Positions 55,481-64,000 of a stretch of DNA of 64,000 bases are shown in pieces (within the stretch, counting starts at the first letter, position 1; every line of letters begins with the position of its first letter). Position numbers and translations under genes: made by a program. The stretch comes from Mesoflavibacter profundi (GTDB lineage: Bacteria > Bacteroidota > Bacteroidia > Flavobacteriales > Flavobacteriaceae). Under the pieces are notes generated by a model, which had not been told where the DNA came from, ran no database searches, and was given only the letters and a program-made list of their open reading frames with translations. Where the stretch lies: NCBI RefSeq assembly GCF_014764305.1, contig NZ_CP061703.1, forward strand, positions 2,523,501-2,587,500, read 5' to 3'.

Positions 55481-56680
55481 TTTTCTAGAGTTACTATACT
55501 TTAATAAGCTAAAAGTAATAAGCGATAATACACCAAATACCGAAAAACCTATAAATAAAGGCAATACAGAAGTATGTACAAAACTACCAATGTAATTTGC
55601 AATAGGAACTGCCATAACGGTAGATACAAATCCGTTAATTGCAGCACCAATTCCAGCGATATGACCTAAAGGTTCCATTGCTAAAGAACGGTAATTTCCA
55701 AAAATAAAACCTACAGCAAAAAACTGAATTAAGAAAAACGAAATTAGTACAGCTATACTTGGATTATTGCCTGACCAAAATAGAATGACATATAAAATAG
55801 AAATTATACAATAAGCAACAGTTGCATAAAATGCAATATTGTATGATCCAAAACGCATTACCAATCTACTATTAGCAAAAGTAGATAGTCCAATAGATAA
55901 AGCAGTACTAGCAAAAAAGTAAGGAAACAGTTCTCCTAAATCATATTGTTCTTGATAAATCTGTTGCGAAGTACTTAAATACACCATAAAAGATCCAGTA
56001 ATAAATCCAGAAGTTAAAGTAAAGGCTACAGCAGATTTATGTTTTAAAAACTCTTTTGTTCCTGTAATAAAAATGTTGGGTTTAAATTTAATACGTTTTT
56101 CTTTGGGTAATGTTTCTGGTTGACGTTTCCAAAACCATAACATCACTAAAGAGCCAAAAATTAGATTAGCATTAAAAATAGCCTGCCAATTAAATAGATC
56201 TAGTAAGACTTGTCCAAAAGTAGGAGCAATTACAGGAACCAAAATAAAAAACATGACTATTATAGATAAGATTTTAGCCATAAAATCACCACTAAAAGAG
56301 TCTCTTACCATTGCTATAGAAATTGTTCTAGGCGAGGATAATCCAACACCTTGAAATACTCTTGCTGCTAGCATTATTTCAAAACTTTTAGTTGTTACGC
56401 AAATAATACTAGAAATAATAAAAATTAAAAATCCAATGTACACAATAGGTTTACGTCCATAACTATCTGATAATGGACCAAAAATAAGTTGACCAAATCC
56501 AATTCCTAAAAAAATCATAGTAATTAATAACTGTGTACTATTAGGATTTGTAATGTTTAAATCTTGAGCAATTTCAGGTAAAGCAGGTAATAATGCGTCT
56601 ATGGTAAGAGCAACAATGGACATTAAAGAGGCCATTAATGCTACAAATTCGTTTTTAAAAACAGGGTTTGAGTTTTGCAT
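55472..56680 (-). CDS. Bcr/CflA-type multidrug MFS exporter
   Basis: 402 residues with 12 membrane helices. MFS motif A appears as GPLSDSYGRKPIVYIG, and the second-half helices are typical of Bcr/CflA drug:proton antiporters, including the segment MVRDSFSGD after helix 4. It exports drugs or related compounds across the inner membrane. It diverges from nrdB across the 354-base gap; a -7 box lies only 4 bases before its start codon. Confidence 0.92.
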   Translation of the reverse strand: MQNSNPVFKNEFVALMASLMSIVALTIDALLPALPEIAQDLNITNPNSTQLLITMIFLGIGFGQLIFGPLSDSYGRKPIVYIGFLIFIISSIICVTTKSFEIMLAARVFQGVGLSSPRTISIAMVRDSFSGDFMAKILSIIVMFFILVPVIAPTFGQVLLDLFNWQAIFNANLIFGSLVMLWFWKRQPETLPKEKRIKFKPNIFITGTKEFLKHKSAVAFTLTSGFITGSFMVYLSTSQQIYQEQYDLGELFPYFFASTALSIGLSTFANSRLVMRFGSYNIAFYATVAYCIISILYVILFWSGNNPSIAVLISFFLIQFFAVGFIFGNYRSLAMEPLGHIAGIGAAINGFVSTVMAVPIANYIGSFVHTSVLPLFIGFSVFGVLSLITFSLLKYSNSRKLI

Positions 56681-56684
56681 TAGG

Positions 56685-56692
56685 CAAAATTA
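56685..56692 (-). promoter_or_regulatory. -7 box right before the MFS gene
   Basis: On the minus strand, TAATTTTG (TAnnTTTG; 56692 down to 56685) ends 4 bases before the start codon. Used as a promoter, it would give a leaderless transcript. Confidence 0.4.
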
Positions 56693-56883
56693 GTAAACCA
56701 TAAAACGCTGGCATATTTTATAATGATAATAGAATGTTAATTTTTAAATCTAGTCTTTAGAATGAGGATGAAATAATTTCAATTTCCGAATCAAAAAAAT
56801 GAACTAAAAATTGAAATCTAGAATCTTTTTGATCAAAAAATCGACCGAAAAACAATTCGGTTTTAACCTTTTTTTAATAAAAT

Positions 56884-56952
56884 TTATACACATAAAATTG
56901 GCTTTTTCAGTAATAACAAGGGATAAGATATTGTTGATAATTATGTGGAAAA
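56884..56952. promoter_or_regulatory. Cluster of three DnaA-box-like sites upstream of nrdB
   Basis: TTATACACA on the plus strand (56884-56892) is a good match to the TTATnCACA box. Two one-mismatch boxes lie on the minus strand: TTATCAACA (56940 down to 56932) and TTTTCCACA (56952 down to 56944). They fall within 69 bases, 83 to 150 bases before nrdB. This fits DnaA control of nrdBA, or a piece of a replication origin. Confidence 0.5.
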
Positions 56953-57034
56953 ACTAAATGCATATTTTTAAAATCACTGGAATTAAAATCGCAATTTTAT
57001 AATTCCTTTTAAGACACAAAAATCAAATACCATT

Positions 57035-58309
57035 ATGCAAATTAATCACATTATTAAGCGCGATTTTACGACTGTGCCTTTTCAGCTCAGTAAAATCACA
57101 AACGCTGTCCTTAAAGCGATGACAGCTCTAGAACACGGGACTTTAGAAGATGCAGAGCGCGTATCTCAACTAGTACACGCTAGTCTTTTAAAACACAAAG
57201 AAAACGACCAAAACTATATTCCTACGGTAGAAGCTGTTCAAGATGCAGTAGAAAATGCCTTAATGGAAAGTCACTTTTTAGATGTTGCAAAAGCTTACAT
57301 TTTATATAGAGATGAGCAAGCAAGAAAACGTAAAAGTAACATCTTCGAAAAGCGTATAAATCTTAAACCTTACGAGTATCCACAATTATACGAATATGTA
57401 CCAGCAATTAGACATTCGTATTGGATACATACCGAGTTTAATTTTACAAGTGATATTCAAGATTTTAAAGCAGGATTAAATGAAGTAGAGCGTAGTGCGA
57501 TTAAAAATACAATGCTAGCCATTTCGCAAATAGAAGTTGCAGTAAAATCTTTTTGGGGCGATATTTACCATCGTATGCCAAAGCCAGAAATTGGATCTGT
57601 AGGAGCAACATTTGCAGAAAGTGAGGTAAGACATCACGATGCATATTCACATTTACTAGAAATTTTAGGTCTAAACAACGAATTTAAATCTTTAAAGAAA
57701 AAACCAGTAATAATGAAGCGTGTGCAGTATTTAGAAACTGCATTAAAAAATGCCAAAAGTGAAGACAACCAAGAATATGCGGAGTCTATTTTACTGTTCT
57801 CATTATTTATAGAACACGTGTCGCTATTCTCTCAATTCTTAATTATAATGGCATTTAACAAACACAAAAACGTGTTAAAAGGTATTTCTAACGTAGTAGA
57901 AGCGACTTCTAAAGAAGAGCAGATACACGGAGATTTTGGTATTGATTTAATTAAAATTATAAAAGACGAAAATCCAGATTGGTTTGATGCTAATTACGAA
58001 CAGATGATAAAAGATATGTGTCTAGAATCTTTTGAGTCTGAAAGCAAAATCGTTGATTGGATTTTTGAAAAAGGCGAAATAGACTTCTTACCAAAAGCAG
58101 TTGTAAACGAGTTTATTAAAAACAGATTTAATAACTCGTTAGAAAGTATTGGTATTGATAAAATATTTGAAGTAGACGAAAAGCTATTAGCAGAAACCGA
58201 ATGGTTTGACGATGAAATTATCGGTACCAAACATGGAGACTTTTTTGTAAAGCGCTCTATAAACTATAGTAAAAGAACCCAAAGTATAACCAGTGATGAC
58301 CTTTTTTAA
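57035..58309 (+). CDS. nrdB: Ribonucleotide reductase small subunit with N-terminal ATP-cone
   Basis: 424 residues, about 100 more than a standard NrdB. Residues 3 to about 98 form an ATP-cone (IIKRDFTTVPFQLSKI, later PTVEAVQDAVENALM), normally found on NrdA. The radical-generating part has metal ligands in E197-x-x-H200, the radical Tyr204, and the second E-x-x-H in KEEQIHGD. Equivalent E. coli residues are E115, H118 and Y122. Such an ATP-cone NrdB was described in Leeuwenhoekiella blandensis, where it controls activity through dATP-driven oligomerisation. It makes the cofactor for NrdA, encoded with no gap downstream. Confidence 0.95.
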   Translation: MQINHIIKRDFTTVPFQLSKITNAVLKAMTALEHGTLEDAERVSQLVHASLLKHKENDQNYIPTVEAVQDAVENALMESHFLDVAKAYILYRDEQARKRKSNIFEKRINLKPYEYPQLYEYVPAIRHSYWIHTEFNFTSDIQDFKAGLNEVERSAIKNTMLAISQIEVAVKSFWGDIYHRMPKPEIGSVGATFAESEVRHHDAYSHLLEILGLNNEFKSLKKKPVIMKRVQYLETALKNAKSEDNQEYAESILLFSLFIEHVSLFSQFLIIMAFNKHKNVLKGISNVVEATSKEEQIHGDFGIDLIKIIKDENPDWFDANYEQMIKDMCLESFESESKIVDWIFEKGEIDFLPKAVVNEFIKNRFNNSLESIGIDKIFEVDEKLLAETEWFDDEIIGTKHGDFFVKRSINYSKRTQSITSDDLF

Positions 58310-60106
58310 ATGATAGACCAAAACAAAAACATGACCCAGCAATCCCCAAATGAAGTAAAACAAACGGAAAAAAATCCTTTAATAGACGCAAGAAACAAGT
58401 CGCTACACCAAATCAATACAGCCAATTCTGGAGGTTTTGAGTGGTTAACAGAGCATAGTAGACAGTTCTTAGCAGCAGGATATTTAACCGAAGGTGTAAG
58501 CGCTGAAGAGCGTATAAGAGAAATAGCAGATAGAGCAGAGCAGATCTTAAAAATACCAGGATATTCAGATAAGTTTTACAACTACATGTCAGAAGGGTAT
58601 TTTTCTTTAGCATCTCCTGTTTGGTCAAACTTTGGTAAAGAACGAGGTTTACCAATTAGCTGTTTTGGATCTCATGTAGACGACGATATGGGTAACATAC
58701 TTTACTCACAATCGGAAGTTGGTATGATGTCAAAACTTGGTGGTGGTACTTCTGGTTACTTTGGTAAGATTAGACATCGTGGTTCTGAAGTAAAAAATAA
58801 TGGTTACGCTTCTGGAGCTGTACATATCATGCAGTTATTCGAGTCTATGGTAGATGTAGTAAGTCAAGGTTCTGTAAGACGTGGTCGTTTTTCTCCATAT
58901 TTACCAATAGAACATCCAGACATTAAAGAGTTCTTAGAAATTGGTACAGAAGGTAACCCAATACAAGAGTTAACTCATGGTGTAACGGTTACTAACCAAT
59001 GGATGCAAGAAATGGTAGATGGTGATGTAGAAAAAAGAACCATTTGGGCAAAAGTATTGCAACGTCGTGGAGAAATGGGTTATCCTTATATCTTCTTTAC
59101 AGATAATGCAAACAACAATGCAGCAGACGTATACCAAGATAAAAACTTACCAATTTACGCAAGTAATTTATGTACTGAAATCATGCTACCATCAAATGAT
59201 AATTGGTCGTTTGTATGTGTATTATCTTCTGTAAATGTATTACATTACGATAAGTGGAAAGACACAGATGCTGTAGAAACTATGGTCTACTTTTTAGATG
59301 CTGTAATTACAGAATTTGTTGAGAAATTAGAAGTATACAGAGATTCTCCAAATAGAGACGACAGACAAACGTTTTTATTCATGGAACGCGCGTATAACTT
59401 TGCAAAAGAAAACAGATCTTTAGGATTAGGTGTTTTAGGATGGCACTCTTTACTGCAATCTAAAATGTTACCATTTAACAGTCAAGAAGCCTTCAATTTA
59501 AATAGTGAAATCTTTAAAGTAATAAAAGAAAAATCTTATAAAGCATCAGAAGAATTAGCTGAAAAATTTGGAGAGCCAGAAGTATTAAAAGGTTACGGTA
59601 GACGTAATGCAACGTTAAATGCAATTGCACCAACAACTTCTTCAGCTTTTATCTTAGGTCAAGTATCACAAGGTATTGAGCCAATATGGTCTAATATTTA
59701 TGTGAAAGATATCGCAAAAATTAAAACGACTATAAAAAATTCTTACTTAGAGGATTTATTAGAATCTAAAGGACAAAATACAACTGAAGTTTGGAGAAGT
59801 ATTAGAGATAATGATGGATCTGTACAACATCTAGAATTCTTATCAGAATTAGAAAAAGATGTATTTAAAACGTATTCTGAAATTGATCAAATGGATATTA
59901 TTTATCAAGCGGCTAACCGCCAAAATCACATAGATCAAGGACAGTCAGTTAATATAATTGTGCATCCAGATATGCCAGTAAAGGATATAAACAAAATACA
60001 TGTTACAGCATGGCAATTAGGTTTAAAATCACTTTACTATCAGCATAGTATGAATGCTGCACAAAAATTTAAACAAAAGAAAGATTGTGCAAGCTGTGAA
60101 GCTTAA
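58310..60106 (+). CDS. nrdA: Ribonucleotide reductase large subunit without ATP-cone
   Basis: 598 residues, short for a class I NrdA because the N-terminal ATP-cone is missing (the first active-site Cys is C118, versus C225 in E. coli). Active-site residues are C118 (LPISCFG), N286-C288-E290 (NLCTE) and C303 (FVCVL). The C-terminal redox pair is C593/C596. It reduces ribonucleoside diphosphates using the NrdB radical. Its start codon directly abuts the nrdB stop. The cone having moved to NrdB fits the flavobacterial type. Confidence 0.96.
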   Translation: MIDQNKNMTQQSPNEVKQTEKNPLIDARNKSLHQINTANSGGFEWLTEHSRQFLAAGYLTEGVSAEERIREIADRAEQILKIPGYSDKFYNYMSEGYFSLASPVWSNFGKERGLPISCFGSHVDDDMGNILYSQSEVGMMSKLGGGTSGYFGKIRHRGSEVKNNGYASGAVHIMQLFESMVDVVSQGSVRRGRFSPYLPIEHPDIKEFLEIGTEGNPIQELTHGVTVTNQWMQEMVDGDVEKRTIWAKVLQRRGEMGYPYIFFTDNANNNAADVYQDKNLPIYASNLCTEIMLPSNDNWSFVCVLSSVNVLHYDKWKDTDAVETMVYFLDAVITEFVEKLEVYRDSPNRDDRQTFLFMERAYNFAKENRSLGLGVLGWHSLLQSKMLPFNSQEAFNLNSEIFKVIKEKSYKASEELAEKFGEPEVLKGYGRRNATLNAIAPTTSSAFILGQVSQGIEPIWSNIYVKDIAKIKTTIKNSYLEDLLESKGQNTTEVWRSIRDNDGSVQHLEFLSELEKDVFKTYSEIDQMDIIYQAANRQNHIDQGQSVNIIVHPDMPVKDINKIHVTAWQLGLKSLYYQHSMNAAQKFKQKKDCASCEA

Positions 60107-60127
60107 TACCAATTAAAAGTGTTAACT

Positions 60128-60162
60128 AAAAAATCCCGATACAAGTGTATCGGGATTTTTTT
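60128..60162. terminator. Bidirectional terminator between nrdA and the carboxylase operon
   Basis: AATCCCGATAC pairs with GTATCGGGATT around a short AAGT loop, with A and T runs at either side, so it can end both converging operons. Confidence 0.92.
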
Positions 60163-60180
60163 ATTCGAAATGTAAATTTT

Positions 60181-61722
60181 TTAAAGTGGAATATTACCAT
60201 GTTTTCTATTTGGCAATACCTCTTCTTTATGTTCAAGCATAGTAAACGCTTTTATTAATTTACGTCTAGTGTCTTTTGGTAAAATCACTTCATCTATAAA
60301 TCCGCGTTCTGCAGCTTTATAAGGATTTGCAAAAAGATCTGCGTATTCAGCTTCTTTTTCTAACAGTTTTTCTTCTGGATTATCAGACGCTTTAATTTCC
60401 TTTCTAAAGATAATTTCACTAGCACCTTTTGCGCCCATTACTGCAATTTCTGCACTCGGCCAAGCGTAATTTAAATCGGCACCAATGTGTTTAGAATTCA
60501 TTACATCATAAGCACCACCATAAGCTTTACGAGTAATAACTGTTACTTTTGGTACTGTAGCTTCACTTAATGCATACAATAATTTTGCTCCGTGAACAAT
60601 AATACCATTCCATTCTTGATCGGTTCCTGGTAAAAATCCTGGAACATCTACTAAGACTAATAAAGGAATATTAAAAGCATCACAAAAACGCGTAAAACGT
60701 GCTGCTTTTCGTGAACTATTTACATCTAATACACCAGCTAAAAATAAAGGTTGATTAGCAACAATACCTACACTTTTTCCACCAATACGCGCAAAACCTA
60801 CAATAATATTTTCAGCATAATCTTTATGTATTTCGAAGAAAGAATCTTCATCTATTACACCAGCAATTACATCATGCATATCATAAGGTTTACTGGCATG
60901 ATCTGGGATAATATTCATTAATTGCTCGCGCGTTTCTTCACCTAAATCGTATGGTAAATCTTTAGGCTTTTCTAAGTTACTTTGTGGTAAGTAGCTTAGT
61001 AATTTTTTTACATCTTCAAGACATTCTATATCATTGGAAGATGTTGTATGTGCAACACCAGATTTAGAGCTATGTGTGCTTGCGCCACCTAATTCTTCAC
61101 TAGTAACGGTTTCGTTAGTAACCGTTTTTACTACGTTTGGTCCAGTTACAAACATGTAACTTGTGTCTTCTACCATCATTGTAAAATCTGTCATTGCAGG
61201 AGAATACACAGCGCCACCAGCACATGGTCCCATAATTGCTGAAATTTGCGGAATAACACCAGATGCTTTTACATTACGATGAAAAATATCTGCATATCCA
61301 CCAAGTGATCTAACACCTTCTTGTATACGTGCGCCACCAGAATCGTTAAGTCCTATAAATGGTGCTCCAACTTTAAGAGCCATATCCATTATTTTACAAA
61401 TCTTTTCGGCATGTGTTTCAGATAAAGCGCCACCAAATACAGTAAAATCTTGAGCAAACACATAGACTAATCGTCCATCTATCGTACCGTAACCTGTAAT
61501 AACTCCATCACCATAAAATTTTTGGTTTTGCATACCAAAATCTACTGTTCGATGTGTGACTAAAGCGCCAATTTCTTCAAAAGAACCTTCATCCATTAGG
61601 TATTCGATACGTTCTCTTGCAGTTAGTTTTTTCTTTTGGTGTTGTTTATCTATTCTTGCTTGTCCGCCACCTAATTTGGCAAGTTCAAGCTTTTCGTTTA
61701 ATTCTTTTATTTTAGATTCCAT
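60181..61722 (-). CDS. Acyl-CoA (propionyl-CoA type) carboxylase, carboxyltransferase subunit
   Basis: 513 residues from the ATG at 61722, whose product starts [12 protein letters not shown]. An ATG at 61749 would add nine residues, but it lies next to a repeat element and looks accidental. Both carboxyltransferase halves are present: [21 protein letters not shown] near the N-terminus, SGGARIQEG and [14 protein letters not shown] in the first, and [16 protein letters not shown] and [10 protein letters not shown] in the second. The oxyanion residues are in the GG segments. With the two upstream genes it carboxylates propionyl-CoA or a related acyl-CoA. Confidence 0.94.
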   Translation of the reverse strand: MESKIKELNEKLELAKLGGGQARIDKQHQKKKLTARERIEYLMDEGSFEEIGALVTHRTVDFGMQNQKFYGDGVITGYGTIDGRLVYVFAQDFTVFGGALSETHAEKICKIMDMALKVGAPFIGLNDSGGARIQEGVRSLGGYADIFHRNVKASGVIPQISAIMGPCAGGAVYSPAMTDFTMMVEDTSYMFVTGPNVVKTVTNETVTSEELGGASTHSSKSGVAHTTSSNDIECLEDVKKLLSYLPQSNLEKPKDLPYDLGEETREQLMNIIPDHASKPYDMHDVIAGVIDEDSFFEIHKDYAENIIVGFARIGGKSVGIVANQPLFLAGVLDVNSSRKAARFTRFCDAFNIPLLVLVDVPGFLPGTDQEWNGIIVHGAKLLYALSEATVPKVTVITRKAYGGAYDVMNSKHIGADLNYAWPSAEIAVMGAKGASEIIFRKEIKASDNPEEKLLEKEAEYADLFANPYKAAERGFIDEVILPKDTRRKLIKAFTMLEHKEEVLPNRKHGNIPL

Positions 61723-61743
61723 AATTGAAATTTTATCTTTTTT

Positions 61744-61836
61744 TGTCATTCAGCGCTACGACGCAGCATCCTTTTTTATAGTATTAGATTCTGCTTCTTA
61801 ATTCGACTGCGCTCAGTAAAAGCATGCGAAATGACA
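61744..61836. repeat. REP-like dispersed repeat inside the carboxylase operon
   Basis: Bounded by TGTCATT (61744-61750) and AATGACA (61830-61836), with the inner sequence TCGACTGCGCTC (61803-61814), nearly identical to part of the element at 31828-31839. It is G+C-richer than its surroundings and lies between two cotranscribed genes. Confidence 0.55.
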
Positions 61837-61847
61837 TAAAATTCATA

Positions 61848-63290
61848 TTAATTAGTTGGTACTCTTAATTGTTTTTGATCTTCTAAATACTGTTTAACAG
61901 CAACTAGAGCAGCAAGATGAGCTTCGGTTTCTGTTTGTTGTTGTAAAGCTTCTGGTGAGTAGTATTTTTTCACAAAATGTGTATCAAAATTTCCAGATGT
62001 AAAAGCTTCATGTTGACAAACAAAAGCTCCAAATGGTAACGTGGTTTCTATGCCTTTTACTTTGTATTCTTGAATGGCTTTAAGCATAATTTGTATAGCT
62101 TCTTCACGAGTTTTACCATAAGTTATTAATTTGGCTAACATTGGATCATAATAAATTGGAATGTCCATACCTTCTTCAAAACCATTGTCTACACGAATAC
62201 CTTCACCTTGCGGAATTTGGTATTGCTCTAAATGACCAACGCTTGGTAAGAAGTCGTTTAAAGGATCTTCTGCATACACACGAAGCTCTAAAGCATGACC
62301 ATTTATTTTCAAATCCTCTTGTTTAATAGGTAGTTTTTCGCCACGAGCGACTTGTATTTGAAGTTCTACTAAATCAACACCAGCAATAATTTCGCTTACA
62401 GGATGTTCTACTTGTAATCTGGTATTCATCTCTAAGAAATAGAAATTATGTGCGTCATCTAATAAAAACTCGACTGTTCCAGCACCAACATAATCACAAG
62501 CTTTTGCAACTTTAATAGCTGCTTGTCCCATTTTTTCTCTTAATTCTGGAGTAAGTACAGCACTTGGCGCTTCTTCTACAACTTTTTGATGACGACGTTG
62601 AATACTACATTCGCGTTCAAAAAGATGAATAACATTACCATGTGTATCTGCCATGACTTGAATTTCGATGTGTCTTGGTGATGCTACATATTTTTCTATA
62701 AAAACAGAGCCATCACCAAATGCATTAACTGCTTCACTAATGGCGCGATTCATTTGGGATTCAAAATCTGCTTCTTTTTCAACTATACGCATTCCTTTAC
62801 CGCCGCCACCAGCAGATGCTTTTATTAGAATAGGAAAACCAATGCCTTGCGCTATTTTTTTAGCTTCAGCAATATCTGTAATAGCTTGGTCTGTACCAGG
62901 TACCATTGGAATATCGTAGGCTTTAACCGCATCTTTAGCAGCTAATTTACTACCCATAACTTTTATGGCATATGATTTTGGTCCAATAAAAGTGACGTTA
63001 TTAGCTTCACAAAGTTCTGCAAATTCTGCATTTTCACTTAAAAACCCGTAACCAGGATGAATACCATCTACGTTTAAAGATTTTGCGACGTCAATTATTT
63101 TTTGCCCTAATAAATAGGATTGATTAGATGGCGCTTCACCTATTAAAACAGCTTCGTCTGCAAATTTAACATGAGGTGCATTACGATCTACGGTAGAGTA
63201 GACTGCAACTGTTTTAATGCCCATTTTTTGAGCAGTTTTCATTACTCTTATAGCAATTTCGCCACGATTGGCGACTAATATTTTTTTCAT
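61848..63290 (-). CDS. Biotin carboxylase subunit of acyl-CoA carboxylase
   Basis: 480 residues from the ATG at 63290 (MKKILVANRGEIAIRV), one base after the stop of the biotin carrier gene; an ATG at 63305 is possible but would overlap it. ATP-grasp features are KASAGGGGKGMRIV (glycine-rich loop) and FLEMNTRLQVEHPVSE. It carboxylates biotin with bicarbonate and ATP. Length and the order carrier-carboxylase-transferase fit the propionyl-CoA or acyl-CoA type common in Bacteroidota. Confidence 0.95.
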   Translation of the reverse strand: MKKILVANRGEIAIRVMKTAQKMGIKTVAVYSTVDRNAPHVKFADEAVLIGEAPSNQSYLLGQKIIDVAKSLNVDGIHPGYGFLSENAEFAELCEANNVTFIGPKSYAIKVMGSKLAAKDAVKAYDIPMVPGTDQAITDIAEAKKIAQGIGFPILIKASAGGGGKGMRIVEKEADFESQMNRAISEAVNAFGDGSVFIEKYVASPRHIEIQVMADTHGNVIHLFERECSIQRRHQKVVEEAPSAVLTPELREKMGQAAIKVAKACDYVGAGTVEFLLDDAHNFYFLEMNTRLQVEHPVSEIIAGVDLVELQIQVARGEKLPIKQEDLKINGHALELRVYAEDPLNDFLPSVGHLEQYQIPQGEGIRVDNGFEEGMDIPIYYDPMLAKLITYGKTREEAIQIMLKAIQEYKVKGIETTLPFGAFVCQHEAFTSGNFDTHFVKKYYSPEALQQQTETEAHLAALVAVKQYLEDQKQLRVPTN

Positions 63291-63291
63291 T

Positions 63292-63777
63292 TTATTCAAA
63301 TTCAATTAATAATTCACCTTTATCGACGGTATTTCCTTTGTTGCCAGAAACAGATTTAATAACACCATCACGAGGAGATAGGATGCTATTTTCCATTTTC
63401 ATAGCTTCAAGGATTAGTAAAGGTGTGTCTACTTTAACCTCATCACCAGGTTTTACCATAACATCTAGAATAAGTCCTGGCATTGGTGCTTTTATTTCGT
63501 TTACTTTCTTAGAAGCGCCAATTTCAAACCCTAAAGATTTTATTAATTGATCAAGATTATTCTCAATATTAACAACATACGTGTTATTATTAATTAAAAC
63601 AGTGTATTCTTTTTTATTGAAGTTAGTCTCAGTGATTTTTGCTTTATACGATGTGTTATCTTTTAATAGATGAAAAGATGTGTTGGTAGTTTTTACACTA
63701 TCTAAAGCTGAAATATCTTCTGATGAGACCTCGAATTCTGAAGTAGAATTAACTTTTACTTTAAAAGGTGTCTTCAT
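63292..63777 (-). CDS. Biotin carboxyl carrier protein
   Basis: 161 residues. The C-terminal 75 form a biotinyl domain with the biotinylation motif EAMKMENS (Lys near residue 127), preceded by KAPMPGLILDVMVKPGDEV. The N-terminal half is a small beta-rich domain that I cannot name. It carries the carboxylated biotin from the biotin carboxylase to the carboxyltransferase encoded next. It heads the carboxylase operon. Confidence 0.93.
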   Translation of the reverse strand: MKTPFKVKVNSTSEFEVSSEDISALDSVKTTNTSFHLLKDNTSYKAKITETNFNKKEYTVLINNNTYVVNIENNLDQLIKSLGFEIGASKKVNEIKAPMPGLILDVMVKPGDEVKVDTPLLILEAMKMENSILSPRDGVIKSVSGNKGNTVDKGELLIEFE

Positions 63778-63872
63778 GTAAATGTTTTTAAAATTTACTT
63801 GTAAAGATACTGATTAATCCTTTTTTAGTAGAATGAAGATGTTAATTCTTTATCTAATTTATAGATTGTTAT

Positions 63873-64000
63873 TTAATTGAAAAATGAACCTTTTTGATGA
63901 ATTTTAATCGCTTTTCTAGATAAAATTAACCCTAAAGCTAAAGATATAAATGCACCAATCCATATTCCTGGAACAAAATCTATAAATAAGAAAAAGTCGT
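63873..64000 (-). CDS. 3' end of a membrane protein gene (cut by window)
   Basis: On the minus strand an open frame enters from the window edge and ends at TAA (63873-63875), giving 42 residues with a hydrophobic stretch containing DFVPGIWIGAFISLALGLIL and a basic tail. It may be the C-terminal helix of a transporter such as a MATE exporter, but too little is visible to name it. Confidence 0.5.
   Translation of the reverse strand, partial: DFFLFIDFVPGIWIGAFISLALGLILSRKAIKIHQKGSFFN

Larger units (their letters stand above)
56681..57034. other. 354-base AT-rich gap between the MFS gene and nrdBA
   Basis: The only gap above 300 bases. It holds a -7 box for the MFS gene (56685-56692), an ATTTCAATTT/AAATTGAAAT inverted repeat around 56775-56818, a small hairpin ACCGAA/TTCGGT (56844-56861) followed by a T-rich stretch, and three DnaA-box-like sites (56884-56952). 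I see no ORF and no RNA gene. Confidence 0.6.

Noticed and set aside
1-64000. CRISPR array, tRNA, rRNA, prophage or defence island
   Set aside because: No regular spaced repeats, no cloverleaf-like or rRNA sequence, and no phage or defence protein signature was found.

Overview
The window looks like chromosome from a marine member of the Flavobacteriaceae (Bacteroidota). The evidence is strong AT-richness, gliding genes gldF and gldG, a secreted protein with a type IX secretion (T9SS) C-terminal signal, lipoproteins with an acidic SCSSDD motif after the signal peptide, TAnnTTTG promoter boxes, LytS/LytTR two-component pairs, and a short NrdA paired with an ATP-cone-bearing NrdB. I see no rRNA, tRNA, CRISPR array, prophage or intact insertion sequence. 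Genes are tightly packed; the only gap over 300 bases lies upstream of nrdBA.

Layout. 1-6.7 kb: the 3' end of a LytS-type sensor kinase and its LytTR regulator, a secreted protein of unknown role, a duplicated beta-helix T9SS cargo and a small lipoprotein. 6.8-12.2 kb (minus strand): dnaN, then gldF, a small BamE-like membrane gene and gldG as a translationally coupled unit, then a monooxygenase-fold protein and a SAM hydrolase-family protein. 12.3-19.0 kb: phoH (TTG start), purC, a cupin/META/beta-lactamase-fold group, a DUF1624-type acyltransferase and an AGCS sodium symporter. 19.0-22.1 kb: AraC regulator diverging from aldehyde dehydrogenase and DUF779.

22.3-33.8 kb is the most coherent block, a short-chain fatty acid uptake and activation locus. 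It holds an IS1-InsA-like DNA-binding protein, an outer-membrane porin, a DUF4212/SSS symporter pair, a second small membrane protein overlapping an SSS-domain histidine kinase, a response regulator, another small membrane protein, PrpE and Acs. A propionyl-CoA-type carboxylase operon (biotin carrier, biotin carboxylase, carboxyltransferase) lies at 60-64 kb and could take PrpE's product onward. A cNMP/CBS/DUF294 protein and a DnaQ-like exonuclease at 48-51 kb belong to families often found with this type of symporter.

33.9-48.5 kb: two more two-component systems (TPR kinase with LuxR-like regulator; TPR-LytS kinase with LytTR regulator), an SRAP protein, a zinc alcohol dehydrogenase, lipoproteins, and a six-gene run (43.6-48.5 kb) of lipoprotein, SH3-like and membrane proteins I could not assign. 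51-57 kb: a di-heme peroxidase and a PhoX-like lipoprotein with a collagen-like stalk, then MarC and a Bcr/CflA exporter. 57-60 kb: nrdBA, preceded by a cluster of DnaA-box-like sites.

The best candidates for new biology are the fatty acid locus with its transposase-derived regulator and repeated small-membrane-protein/SSS pairing, the DnaA-box cluster ahead of the ATP-cone NrdB operon, the extra gene inside gldFG, and the unassigned lipoprotein cluster.
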